From positions 1-37,912 of IMG/VR virus record IMGVR_UViG_3300000116_000064: 37,912 bases of DNA. One strand, 5' to 3'. The stretch is from a virus. This document shows positions 23,239-29,561 of the stretch, in pieces. Within the stretch, counting starts at the first letter, position 1. Every line of letters begins with the position of its first letter. A program made the position numbers and the translations under genes. Under the pieces are notes generated by a model that saw nothing but the letters and a program-made list of their open reading frames with translations, was not told where the DNA came from and made no database searches.

Positions 23239-23254
23239 CCCGATCCGAATTGGT

Positions 23255-23371
23255 ATGGATATGAATAACGTCATTGAATTACGCCCTTGTGAATGTGAGC
23301 GATGCGGTGTTACTATAAGCCAGTGGGATTGGATACCCGTTTGTATGGGATGCTGGATAGTGTGGCACTGA
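23255..23371 (+). CDS. Tiny zinc-ribbon-like peptide
   Basis: A 38-codon frame starts at ATG 23255 (an in-frame ATG at 23234 is an alternative) and ends with TGA overlapping the next ATG. The peptide contains CECERCGVT and, fourteen residues on, VCMGCW, so two cysteine pairs are arranged as in a zinc ribbon or knuckle. Coupling with the next gene and the paired cysteines support it despite its size. Confidence 0.55.
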   Translation: MDMNNVIELRPCECERCGVTISQWDWIPVCMGCWIVWH

Positions 23372-23607
23372 TGAGCAAAGTTATAGATTTTCACACAAGA
23401 GAAATACTAGATGAAACCTATAACGTCCATGAAATAGCGCAAGATGTCCTTTATTTGATGGACGAGAACTTAAACCTGCCAAACATACCCGCCGCGCTTG
23501 CCTTAATGTATCTGGCGTATGAGCTTTTACAATATGAACGCCGCTATCTTACCTCTGACATGAACTATATCGAGATTGCAAAGATGATTGACGAGGCGTA
23601 TAAGTGA
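23371..23607 (+). CDS. Hypothetical 78-residue helical protein
   Basis: ATG at 23371 is chosen because it overlaps the stop of the zinc-ribbon-like gene; the longer frame from 23302 lies over that gene. The product MSKVIDFHTREILDETYNVH continues as a helical protein with LNLPNIPAALALMYLAYELL. Its stop overlaps the GTG start of the RusA-like gene. It is probably part of the same unit as the resolvase. No family recognised. Confidence 0.65.
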   Translation: MSKVIDFHTREILDETYNVHEIAQDVLYLMDENLNLPNIPAALALMYLAYELLQYERRYLTSDMNYIEIAKMIDEAYK

Positions 23608-23999
23608 GTGATTTAATATTTACACTACCAATAGAAATTAAGTTTCCAAAACAAAAAAGCTTTGTTTTAAATTTAAATCAATACCGCCGTAGACATTATC
23701 GTGTTTTAAATAATGCAAAAATCATATTTACAGAAATTGTCATCAAACAAGAGGTTCCGAAATATAACTACCCATTCGATAAAATACACGTAACCTATAA
23801 ATACTATCCGAAAACAAAAGCATTATATGATAGCATGAATATTGCGGCGGTTGTTGATAAGTTTTTTATGGATGTCTTGGTTAAAAAGAAAATAATCAAA
23901 GACGATAACTATAAAATCGTTGAATTTCCTAACTTTATCCCTATGCCATGCGATAAAAATAATCCACGTATAGAAGCATATATCAAAAAAATAAATTAA
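23604..23999 (+). CDS. RusA-like Holliday junction resolvase
   Basis: The 131-residue product has the RusA layout: an N-terminal basic part with LNLNQYRRRHYRV, and a catalytic acidic set in DSMNIAAVVDKFFMDVL (D76, N79, D85, D90) followed by IIKDDNY (D100, D101). In RusA the pattern is 'D.DN..K...D.L.....i.DD'; here serine replaces the second aspartate before MN, a tolerated variation in phage homologues. It would cut four-way junctions before packaging. It starts with GTG overlapping the upstream stop and is followed directly by accessory promoter copy C. Confidence 0.75.
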   Translation: MSDLIFTLPIEIKFPKQKSFVLNLNQYRRRHYRVLNNAKIIFTEIVIKQEVPKYNYPFDKIHVTYKYYPKTKALYDSMNIAAVVDKFFMDVLVKKKIIKDDNYKIVEFPNFIPMPCDKNNPRIEAYIKKIN

Positions 24000-24034
24000 A
24001 AAATCTGTTTACTTCCTATTTAAGATAGTTTAAT
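23999..24034 (+). promoter_or_regulatory. Shared accessory promoter, copy C
   Basis: AAAAATCTGTTTACTT at 23999-24014 carries the -35 TTTACT (24008-24013); TTTAAT at 24029-24034 is the best -10, 15 bp away. AGAAAGTGAGG precedes the first ATG at 24058. It begins inside the last codons of the RusA-like gene. Confidence 0.65.
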
Positions 24035-24057
24035 CTGTTCTTAGAAAGTGAGGACGT

Positions 24058-24372
24058 ATGAACAAACAAGAAATACTAGCAGAGATTGAGCGATTAAAGG
24101 CAAAGGTCGACGCTATGCCGGATGATCTAAAAAAATTTAAACAAGAATATTCAAACTATGATTGTGTTGTTCCCAAAGGAGCAGAAAAAGCACTTAAAAC
24201 CGGTGAATACTACGTAGAGCATCCAGCATGGAACCACTGGGGAATGATTTATTTTAAAGACGGGAAGTTTATAGAACAGGTTTTGCAATACGGTTCTGTT
24301 GTCGGAATAGTAGAGGGTGACACTCTAGAACAAGTTTTTAAAAATGTTAACGACAAATATGGATGGGGATAA
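24058..24372 (+). CDS. Hypothetical accessory protein, 104 residues
   Basis: The first gene behind promoter C encodes a protein with an N-terminal helix (NKQEILAEIERLKAKVDAMP) and a C-terminal mixed region with NHWGMIYFKDGKFIEQVLQY. It has a GTGAGG binding site. Nothing identifies its role. Its last helix (EGDTLEQVFKNVNDKYG) and small size are typical of host-directed early phage proteins, which is an inference from position. Confidence 0.7.
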   Translation: MNKQEILAEIERLKAKVDAMPDDLKKFKQEYSNYDCVVPKGAEKALKTGEYYVEHPAWNHWGMIYFKDGKFIEQVLQYGSVVGIVEGDTLEQVFKNVNDKYGWG

Positions 24373-24376
24373 AGCG

Positions 24377-24652
24377 ATGAGTGATAAACCATACTTACTT
24401 GTAAAATGGGGAACCATCAAAGGATACGGAAACCTGACAGATGCACAGGTTAAAGCTTTGCAGAAATGGGCTGATTTAGGTGTTTCAATATCTGCCATGG
24501 CTCACAAAGACACGCCAGAACAAAAAAAGCTTTTATGTGATGCGTTTGATTTGTTCGAAGACGGGCAAATACAAAACGATTGGTGTGGTACAGTTTACAC
24601 CGTGGATGAAGCGAAAAAATATATTATGGAGTACGGACAAGATGACAAATAA
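24377..24652 (+). CDS. Hypothetical accessory protein, 91 residues
   Basis: ATG at 24377, four bases after the previous stop and after GGGGAT, gives MSDKPYLLVKWGTIKGYGNL. The longer frame from 24344 lies over the preceding gene. The product has a helical middle (DAQVKALQKWADLGVSISAM) and an acidic C-terminal half ending near EYGQDDK. Its last codons overlap the next ATG. Confidence 0.7.
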   Translation: MSDKPYLLVKWGTIKGYGNLTDAQVKALQKWADLGVSISAMAHKDTPEQKKLLCDAFDLFEDGQIQNDWCGTVYTVDEAKKYIMEYGQDDK

Positions 24653-24770
24653 TTTGGAAAGAGCTACAGAGAAGGCTGTTGAAACGGTAATAGTCGCACC
24701 AATAGCAATAACGGTTGGCGTTGTTAAAGGTGTTGGCAGTGCGATAGAAAAACTTACGAGGTGGATATGA
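24642..24770 (+). CDS. Small hydrophobic peptide, 42 residues
   Basis: ATG at 24642 overlaps the previous stop; the frame ends at 24770 in an ATGA overlap with the next gene. The peptide has one long apolar segment, TVIVAPIAITVGVVKGVGSA, flanked by charged ends (NNLERATEKAVE and IEKLTRW). It may sit in the membrane as a single segment or lie as an amphipathic helix. GGAG lies about ten bases upstream. Confidence 0.6.
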   Translation: MTNNLERATEKAVETVIVAPIAITVGVVKGVGSAIEKLTRWI

Positions 24771-25117
24771 CTGATGATTACAAGGCGGCAGATGAATGGT
24801 TTCATGAAAAATCACAGGCGTATCGTTTTGCCGATACAAAGGAATACAGAGCCATTAGGAAAGCCCTACGCATAGCCCAGAGGGTGCAGGAATTAGGTGT
24901 TGTAGACCCAGATAGCGAAATTGTGGCGTGCGTTGCCCAAAAAGCAAATGGTAATGATGCGATTTTAACATCAACACACATAAAACCTTTACCGCCATAT
25001 GAATGTTTGTTTTTGTTTACAACTTTCAATAAGTCCATCCTTGAACATTTAATAAGGTCGTGCGGGTGTGATGAAAATCAGGCGCAAAAGCTTTTAGAGG
25101 AGGTGCTGGGTGAATAG
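24767..25117 (+). CDS. Hypothetical accessory protein, 116 residues
   Basis: ATG at 24767 with GAGG at 5 nt is preferred to GTG at 24761. The product has a helical N-terminal region (ADEWFHEKSQAYRFADTKEY), a middle ILTSTHIKPLPPYECLFLFT and a C-terminal IRSCGCDENQAQKLLEEVLG. No known domain. It overlaps both neighbours by 4-8 nt, in line with one polycistronic message from promoter C. Confidence 0.65.
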   Translation: MTDDYKAADEWFHEKSQAYRFADTKEYRAIRKALRIAQRVQELGVVDPDSEIVACVAQKANGNDAILTSTHIKPLPPYECLFLFTTFNKSILEHLIRSCGCDENQAQKLLEEVLGE

Positions 25118-25244
25118 TATAAAATACAAATTGGCTTTATGGTTGTTGCGGAGAATAAAAACTAACTGCAAAATTTTTGAAATGTCTAAAAAAGATGCAA
25201 TTAGTGCTGTTTTTGATATGAAAATATGGATCAAAACAAAATGA
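25110..25244 (+). CDS. Small basic protein, 44 residues
   Basis: GTG at 25110, after a strong GAGGAGG, starts a frame overlapping the previous stop and ending in ATGA with the leader peptide of the next gene. The peptide is basic and has LALWLLRRIKTNCKIFEMSK and DMKIWIKTK. Without this gene 130 nt would be empty within a tightly packed operon, which supports it. Function unknown. Confidence 0.55.
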   Translation: MNSIKYKLALWLLRRIKTNCKIFEMSKKDAISAVFDMKIWIKTK

Positions 25245-25303
25245 CCGAGATTGAAACCATTAAGCTATGTGTTAAACAATGGGAGAAACAAAACAATGAA
25301 TAA
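25241..25303 (+). CDS. Leader peptide (20 codons), right copy
   Basis: ATG at 25241 overlaps the previous stop (ATGA) and encodes MTEIETIKLCVKQWEKQNNE. Its stop overlaps the ATG of the 257-residue gene exactly as in the left cassette. The left copy differs at 4 of 20 residues by eye. Confidence 0.6.
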   Translation: MTEIETIKLCVKQWEKQNNE

Positions 25304-26069
25304 AGACGCGATTAAGGCTTTGGATGAGATTTATTTTGAAGCACAACAATATAATAAAACTTGCTCTTCATCTGACTGGAAAAATAATTGCAAGAAAAAC
25401 TATGAAACAATCCGCGCCGCCCTAGAGCGTCCATCCGTATCTAAATACTGTAAAGATGCTGAACAAACAGCTAAACAGCATGAAAAACTTATTGAGTGGC
25501 GACAAAAACTAGAAAGTGAAATCGCACCACTCTTAGGTTTTGAACGTGATGAAGAATACGGATGGGTTACGGGTGAAGCGTGTTTAGACGATTTGTTATA
25601 TATGCTGATTGTAAGGTACAAAAAGTTTCTAGAGCGTCCGCAGGTGGATGTTGATGAACAACACATGTGTGACACCAATAAGTTTAAGCGCGGTGATTAT
25701 GTCCGTAAAAAAGGCGACAAAGGGCAATGGCATGGTGTTATATGCGGCACATACAGCACAGATTGTACGCCGATAGGGTACGCAGTCGAAAGTGTGTTTG
25801 AGAGAAATTCAGTGCAGATATATCCCGAAAGCGCATTAGAGCCGTGGGAAAAACCCGACACCATAGCGGTGAAGCGGGAGGATGTGCCTGAGGGGGTGAA
25901 AAATCTAATTGCTGAAATTGATCTAACATTAGATTACTTTGTTGTTGAGTTTCCAGAGGATCAATTCCCGCAGGTTTGGAATGACCCTATAAGCCACTAT
26001 TCAGGCGGCATAAGCCCGAACGATTTATTAAAGATCAAAGCCGCACTCGCGGATAAGGGGGTTGTATGA
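25296..26069 (+). CDS. Accessory protein of the MNKDAI mosaic family, right copy
   Basis: ATG at 25296 gives 257 residues and overlaps the leader stop. It shares MNKDAIKALDEI, IRAALERP, FLERPQVDV, DTIAVKREDV and a final AALADKG with the left copy. Between residues about 43 and 112 it has a segment flanked by two LERP copies, absent from the left gene. The middle also has KFKRGDYVRKKGDKGQWHGV and IQIYPE-like parts, which look like a small beta-barrel (KOW/SH3-like) unit. Function unknown. Confidence 0.7.
   Translation: MNKDAIKALDEIYFEAQQYNKTCSSSDWKNNCKKNYETIRAALERPSVSKYCKDAEQTAKQHEKLIEWRQKLESEIAPLLGFERDEEYGWVTGEACLDDLLYMLIVRYKKFLERPQVDVDEQHMCDTNKFKRGDYVRKKGDKGQWHGVICGTYSTDCTPIGYAVESVFERNSVQIYPESALEPWEKPDTIAVKREDVPEGVKNLIAEIDLTLDYFVVEFPEDQFPQVWNDPISHYSGGISPNDLLKIKAALADKGVV
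25422..25639 (+). repeat. CTAGAGCGTCC direct repeats bounding a 207-bp in-frame segment
   Basis: CTAGAGCGTCC occurs at 25422-25432 and 25629-25639, exactly 207 bp (69 codons) apart. The left paralogue has a single copy (reverse strand, 16300-16310) whose upstream flank matches copy 1 and whose downstream flank matches copy 2. Confidence 0.8.
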
Positions 26070-26284
26070 GTGAGATTACATATATAAGTGGCCTTTCATA
26101 TATATCAACAGTTGATGATGTTGTTGAAACTCTGGAGAGCTTAATTTCAGACAGTGATCATCTGACGGGTGATGATTTTATAAATGATTTACAGGGGTGT
26201 GATTGTGGTTTGAGTTTGTATGAGGCTAAATTATTGCTGGATGAATACAAGAGGTTGCTGAAATTAGCGGATAAGGGGGAGTGA
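26066..26284 (+). CDS. Hypothetical accessory protein, 72 residues
   Basis: ATG at 26066 overlaps the previous stop. The product is acidic and helical (DDVVETLESLISDSDHLTGD, YEAKLLLDEYKRLLKLADKG). Its last residues LADKGE repeat the ending of the MNKDAI genes, another sign of module exchange in this cassette. It stands where the Cys-rich 54-residue gene stands in the left cassette. Confidence 0.65.
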   Translation: MSEITYISGLSYISTVDDVVETLESLISDSDHLTGDDFINDLQGCDCGLSLYEAKLLLDEYKRLLKLADKGE

Positions 26285-26640
26285 TGAATGATAAACCAGA
26301 GATGAAACTTGTGCCAGTAGAGCCAACGGATGAGATAAAAAACATTCAAGAGGAAGGGCGCAAGGCTTTTGAAGATTTATTTAATCTTAACACTAAAGAA
26401 GGTTATCCATTAATTCGTTTAAGACCGGAAGTTAATGTAACAGAGCATGTTGAGGCTTTCAGGGAATTGCAATTTTTGCCATATAAGCTAACCAAAGACG
26501 CACCAACAGTGCAAGAGGTGGACTTGGAGTTATTACACCAGAACCCTAAATTAACAGACGCAAATTATGATTACCAGTGCGGCTTTCTCGATGCCATTAT
26601 AGAATTTAAAAAATACGGTAAGATTTACGCAGTTAAGTAG
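26284..26640 (+). CDS. Accessory protein of the DKPxMKLVP mosaic family, right copy
   Basis: ATG at 26284 (after TGA overlap) gives 118 residues; GTG at 26281 is an alternative. NDKPEMKLVP at the start, DAPTVQEVDLEL near the middle and YGKIYAVK at the end match the left copy at 15243-15554. The segment between the first two elements differs in sequence and length. It is the last gene of the rightward operon and faces the leftward tail genes. Confidence 0.7.
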   Translation: MNDKPEMKLVPVEPTDEIKNIQEEGRKAFEDLFNLNTKEGYPLIRLRPEVNVTEHVEAFRELQFLPYKLTKDAPTVQEVDLELLHQNPKLTDANYDYQCGFLDAIIEFKKYGKIYAVK

Positions 26641-26732
26641 TATAAGGGAAATCCGTTTCAGGGTCACCAACCTCTAATATAATTGCCGCATCGCAATATA
26701 TATTAACTTTGATTTTGCTTTATAATACTCAC
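26633..26732 (-). pseudogene. Possible frameshifted small gene after the fibre partner
   Basis: GTG at 26732 overlaps the previous stop (GTGA), a usual start arrangement here, but stops after nine codons. A single-base shift in the AAGCAAAATC stretch would open the rest of the frame to 26633, reading IKVNIYCDAAIILEVGDPET and ending FPYTT. The downstream frame has no normal start codon of its own. It may be a broken gene, a sequencing error or chance; no other gene lies in this 88-nt gap. Confidence 0.3.
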
Positions 26733-26974
26733 GGTTTTTTATACTTTTCCTTAACTGAAAATATTTTATCAATCATTGTATTTGTTTCATCCGCAAGGGA
26801 AATTCCGCTGTCTTTTTGCGCTTTAAATTGTTTCCAGATAATATCCAGCTGATCGCCAATGTCAGGATATTCCGCCTTTCGCGTCTCCAGTATATCGTTA
26901 AGGGTGTACGGTATTTCCTCTTGTGATAAAAGATTACCTTTTCCATCATATAATTCTCTGTATCGCTTTTCCAT
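26729..26974 (-). CDS. Fibre-associated small protein
   Basis: The 81-residue product begins MEKRYRELYDGKGNLLSQEE and contains EYPDIGDQLDIIWKQF, a pattern shared by many small proteins coded after phage fibre genes ('...YPsi.dQLd.i.'). These are thought to be tail fibre-related or fibre assembly helpers. It starts at ATG 26974, 1 nt after the fibre stop, with GGAG in the end of the fibre gene. Confidence 0.7.
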   Translation of the reverse strand: MEKRYRELYDGKGNLLSQEEIPYTLNDILETRKAEYPDIGDQLDIIWKQFKAQKDSGISLADETNTMIDKIFSVKEKYKKP

Positions 26975-26975
26975 T

Positions 26976-28160
26976 TTATGCGCTCCTTAATACTATTCCA
27001 TGCGGTGCTGTACCGTAGCCCGTCTGTCCTGTCGGCGTACCAAAAGGATCGGGTAATGCCCCATAAGTATGTGAAATCGTTACAGCGTGTGCGGCGTAGT
27101 TTGTTTGCGGGTCGGCGTCCACACCCATATAATTAAAATGATCTGCCTGCGCAGAGGTGATATTCGGTGAAAGCTGCGGCGTGCCGTCGCTTACAAAAGC
27201 TAAATAATAAGCCTTATCCGCCGTTAAGGCTTGCGATATTGTTATTTCCTTTAATCCCGTTGCATCCGTTGTAAATGTTCCTGCGTCAAGAACAAGATCC
27301 CCAGGGAAACCGTTTGACCCCATTTCATAAATACCAACACGAACACTTTTACCAGCCGCTGCCGAGTGCACATACATTGAAATTCTATCAAACGTACCTG
27401 TAGCGGGCAAAACCAGCACTCGTGCGTATAAAGTGTCGGCTGTCACTGCTGTACCTACAGTTGTATTAATGCGTGAGTAACTCATTCCGGCGTAGTAATA
27501 TCCTGATTTATAACCTGTAATTAACGCCGTCGAGCCGCCGCCGCCGCCGCCAGCACTAGGCAAATCATCTAATAAAACTTTTTTCGCAGCCGCGCCACTT
27601 GCGTCATACGTGACAACATAATCGGCCGCCCCATCAGGGGTTGCGTCTGCTGTTAAACCAAAGATATTCTTAAAGAAGTTTGAAGGTGTGATTTTTAAGT
27701 TCGTTCCTGCGCTTGCATCATATATCGGTATGTAATCAGTTGTAGCATCAGGGAAAGCACCCATCGCCGTCATGTTACTTATATCTATAGACAGGTTTGT
27801 TGTAGAGATCGCCAAGCCTGTGCTTATATCCAGCCAAGTAACCGCACCCGCGCTGTCATCCCAAAACATAATACGGTCATCGTTTGGATCAGCCAAGCTC
27901 GCGCCCGTGCCACCATCCGCTAGAGCTAAATCGTTTGTTAATGATAATGTCGTGAATGTACCCGCTGCCGGAGTGGAGCCACCGATAACAGAATTATCTA
28001 TCGTTGCGCCCGTGATCGTCGGTGTTGTCAAGACATAAGACTTGAAATTGGCACCCGTTATTTTCTCATCCGAGGTTTCGCCGTTTCGCCTTGTCAAAAA
28101 CAGGCTATCGTCTGCGGCTATTGCCGTTTCTGTTAAGGTTGGGAGTGTTTTGTTTACCAT
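26976..28160 (-). CDS. Tail fibre/receptor-binding protein
   Basis: The 394-residue product has a fibre architecture: an N-terminal anchor-like region (LPTLTETAIAADDSLFLTRR), a repetitive shaft with LSLTNDLALADGGTGAS and two similar units (TDYIPIYDASAGTNLKI, ADYVVTYDASGAAAKKV), a glycine hinge SAGGGGGGS near residue 210, and a C-terminal globular part of about 180 residues with jelly-roll-like strands (FDRISMYVHSAAAGKSVRVG). The C-terminal part probably contacts the host. Its ATG follows the TAG of the small upstream gene directly, with GGAGG before it. Confidence 0.82.
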   Translation of the reverse strand: MVNKTLPTLTETAIAADDSLFLTRRNGETSDEKITGANFKSYVLTTPTITGATIDNSVIGGSTPAAGTFTTLSLTNDLALADGGTGASLADPNDDRIMFWDDSAGAVTWLDISTGLAISTTNLSIDISNMTAMGAFPDATTDYIPIYDASAGTNLKITPSNFFKNIFGLTADATPDGAADYVVTYDASGAAAKKVLLDDLPSAGGGGGGSTALITGYKSGYYYAGMSYSRINTTVGTAVTADTLYARVLVLPATGTFDRISMYVHSAAAGKSVRVGIYEMGSNGFPGDLVLDAGTFTTDATGLKEITISQALTADKAYYLAFVSDGTPQLSPNITSAQADHFNYMGVDADPQTNYAAHAVTISHTYGALPDPFGTPTGQTGYGTAPHGIVLRSA

Positions 28161-28313
28161 CTAGTTGTCCTCCGTATCAAACATATCAGATAATGCATCA
28201 TTAGTATAGTAGGAATCCGCAAGTGCGTCATCAGTAAAATAAAGGGCATTGCCCGCCGCCCCGCCTGTCGTGACGTTCGCACTTAATCCCAATCCTAATC
28301 TAAGCCCCCTCAT
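28161..28313 (-). CDS. Small protein between Rz1 and the fibre
   Basis: ATG at 28313, with GGGAG upstream, encodes MRGLRLGLGLSANVTTGGAA followed by a repeated unit, TDDALAD then TNDALSD, 50 residues in all. The frame overlaps the Rz1-like end by 14 nt and stops right at the fibre ATG. Similar 'GLGLGL' small proteins are coded beside fibres in other phages, which is a loose memory rather than a family match. Confidence 0.55.
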   Translation of the reverse strand: MRGLRLGLGLSANVTTGGAAGNALYFTDDALADSYYTNDALSDMFDTEDN

Positions 28314-28476
28314 TCACCAGCTCCCACGTTTCATTGTGTATTAAAATCTGTTCGGCTGTGCCACGTGTTAGCGCGTCATGACGACTTGGATATATTGGTT
28401 TAACCCATGTGTCGGCGGGACACGCAGCACAACCCCCTAGCAGTATACATGAAAATATGATTAATCGCGATACCAT
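28300..28476 (-). CDS. o-spanin, Rz1-like lipoprotein
   Basis: ATG at 28476 lies inside the end of the Rz-like gene in another frame and encodes 58 residues. The start MVSRLIIFSCILLGGCAACP is a lipoprotein signal with lipobox LGGC (Cys16). The mature part is short and has a Pro and aromatic residues (DTWVKPIYPSRHD). Rz1 proteins anchor in the inner leaflet of the outer membrane and join Rz to fuse the membranes at the last step of lysis. The overlapping Rz/Rz1 frame arrangement is typical. Confidence 0.8.
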   Translation of the reverse strand: MVSRLIIFSCILLGGCAACPADTWVKPIYPSRHDALTRGTAEQILIHNETWELVNEGA

Positions 28477-28688
28477 TTATCCAGTGCCTTTTCTATTTCT
28501 TTATCCGTCTTGCGTATATACTCATTCTGGACGTTTTTAGCTATGCTGTGTGCGCTCTCTTGTGCTTTGGATACTTCCATTGACTTTTTATTGTACCCAC
28601 GCTCATACGCCTTTAAATCGGTGTAAAAGAGCGCAGTAAGAACTATTAATACAATCCCCACCGCGCCCCATAGTTTTAGCTGGCTCAT
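28461..28688 (-). CDS. i-spanin, Rz-like
   Basis: The 75-residue product starts with a transmembrane segment, LWGAVGIVLIVLTALFY (residues 6-22), followed by a charged coiled-coil-like helix with KKSMEVSKAQESAHSIAKNV. This is the plan of an i-spanin, though shorter than lambda Rz. Its ATG overlaps the stop of the holin-like gene, and Rz1 is nested at its end. Only the topology and position support the name. Confidence 0.75.
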   Translation of the reverse strand: MSQLKLWGAVGIVLIVLTALFYTDLKAYERGYNKKSMEVSKAQESAHSIAKNVQNEYIRKTDKEIEKALDKWYRD

Positions 28689-28867
28689 TACTCTGCTTTA
28701 AATAAAGGCGTTTTCGTGACCGCGCGTAAACCAAACATTAAAATACCGATGCCTGCTGTTACGTACGACGCATTTTCTGCCGTTAGGAACTGCGTGTAGT
28801 CGAAAGTTTCCAACGCGCCAAAAATTGTGACAAGTAACGCGATAATGAATGTTTTGTATCCTGACAT
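28688..28867 (-). CDS. Holin-like small membrane protein
   Basis: ATG at 28867, behind a strong GGAGG, encodes 59 residues: KTFIIALLVTIFGALETFD (a first hydrophobic segment), then SYVTAGIGILMFGLRAVT (a second), ending TKTPLFKAE. Two-segment proteins with a 'Y.vaGIgi....LR..T.tP' ending are common in lysis regions of proteobacterial phages. It overlaps the end of the endolysin gene by 85 nt in another frame and the Rz start by one base. Holin function is likely by position but not proven. Confidence 0.7.
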   Translation of the reverse strand: MSGYKTFIIALLVTIFGALETFDYTQFLTAENASYVTAGIGILMFGLRAVTKTPLFKAE

Positions 28868-29268
28868 TTGACTGCCTCCTTTTTTATCTCGGGATTATAT
28901 GCCCAAGGTAGTTGATAGTGGGGGCCGTCTTTAAATGTTTTCCAGTCCCCGCCCCATTCTATATCAATATTTAACTCTTGACCAGCTTGTTTCATTGCGT
29001 CTGCGATTTTGTAATAATACGCCCAATTCCATGATATTTTATTATCAACCCACGCACCAAGATCGACGGCATGTCCTGTTAAGTGGCGGCTGTTCATTGT
29101 CTGGCTTGCGCCCTTTTTAACTAATTCCTTTTGACGTTTTAGCGTTCTTAATCCCTCAATGACAACAAAGTCTATTTCTGTTAATTCTATTGCACGTTTC
29201 ACAACCTTGATTAAATCAGGATGAACGCCTTTTAACCTATCCAATGACCTGCGCGATAACTTAAACAT
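28783..29268 (-). CDS. Endolysin, M15-family peptidase
   Basis: ATG at 29268 (MFKLSRRSLDRLKGVHPDLI), with GAGGA at 6 nt, gives 161 residues; ATG at 29274 is too close to that site. The zinc ligands of M15 peptidases are visible: H62 and D69 in SRHLTGHAVDLG, and H117 in DGPHYQLPW, with the EWGGDW signature between. Such enzymes cut the peptide cross-bridges of peptidoglycan (L-Ala-D-Glu type in T5). No signal sequence is present, so export depends on a holin. The C-terminal 28 codons overlap the holin-like gene and may be dispensable. Confidence 0.9.
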   Translation of the reverse strand: MFKLSRRSLDRLKGVHPDLIKVVKRAIELTEIDFVVIEGLRTLKRQKELVKKGASQTMNSRHLTGHAVDLGAWVDNKISWNWAYYYKIADAMKQAGQELNIDIEWGGDWKTFKDGPHYQLPWAYNPEIKKEAVKCQDTKHSLSRYLSQFLARWKLSTTRSS

Positions 29269-29279
29269 ATTCATTCCTC

Positions 29280-29561
29280 TTATTTATCGGCTTTCTTATC
29301 CAACTTTTCATCAAATTTATCAAATTTATTTGAGATATTTTCTAATTTTAACATTATTTTATCAAAACCAGATTGCACATCTACTTTAGTCGCAAAGGTT
29401 TCCGCCGAATGTAGCATGTGTTTTGAAAGATCATCTTTAAGTTTTTCATGTGAAGTTTGCCCATCTTTTATTAATGAAAGTATCATTTTAAATGCCCAGC
29501 CCGTTATAGCTGCCCCGAATGTTATTACAAATCCACCTATCCATAAAAAAAAATCATGCAT
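29280..29561 (-). CDS. Membrane-anchored coiled-coil protein in the lysis region
   Basis: The 93-residue product has one N-terminal membrane segment (FFLWIGGFVITFGAAITGWA) and then a long heptad-rich helix with FDKIMLKLENISNKFDKFDE and DKKADK at the end. Similar topology occurs in holin-like and XhlA-type proteins. It lies just before the endolysin gene, so a lysis or superinfection role is possible. Start ATG overlaps the preceding stop region (AATGCATGA). Confidence 0.65.
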   Translation of the reverse strand: MHDFFLWIGGFVITFGAAITGWAFKMILSLIKDGQTSHEKLKDDLSKHMLHSAETFATKVDVQSGFDKIMLKLENISNKFDKFDEKLDKKADK

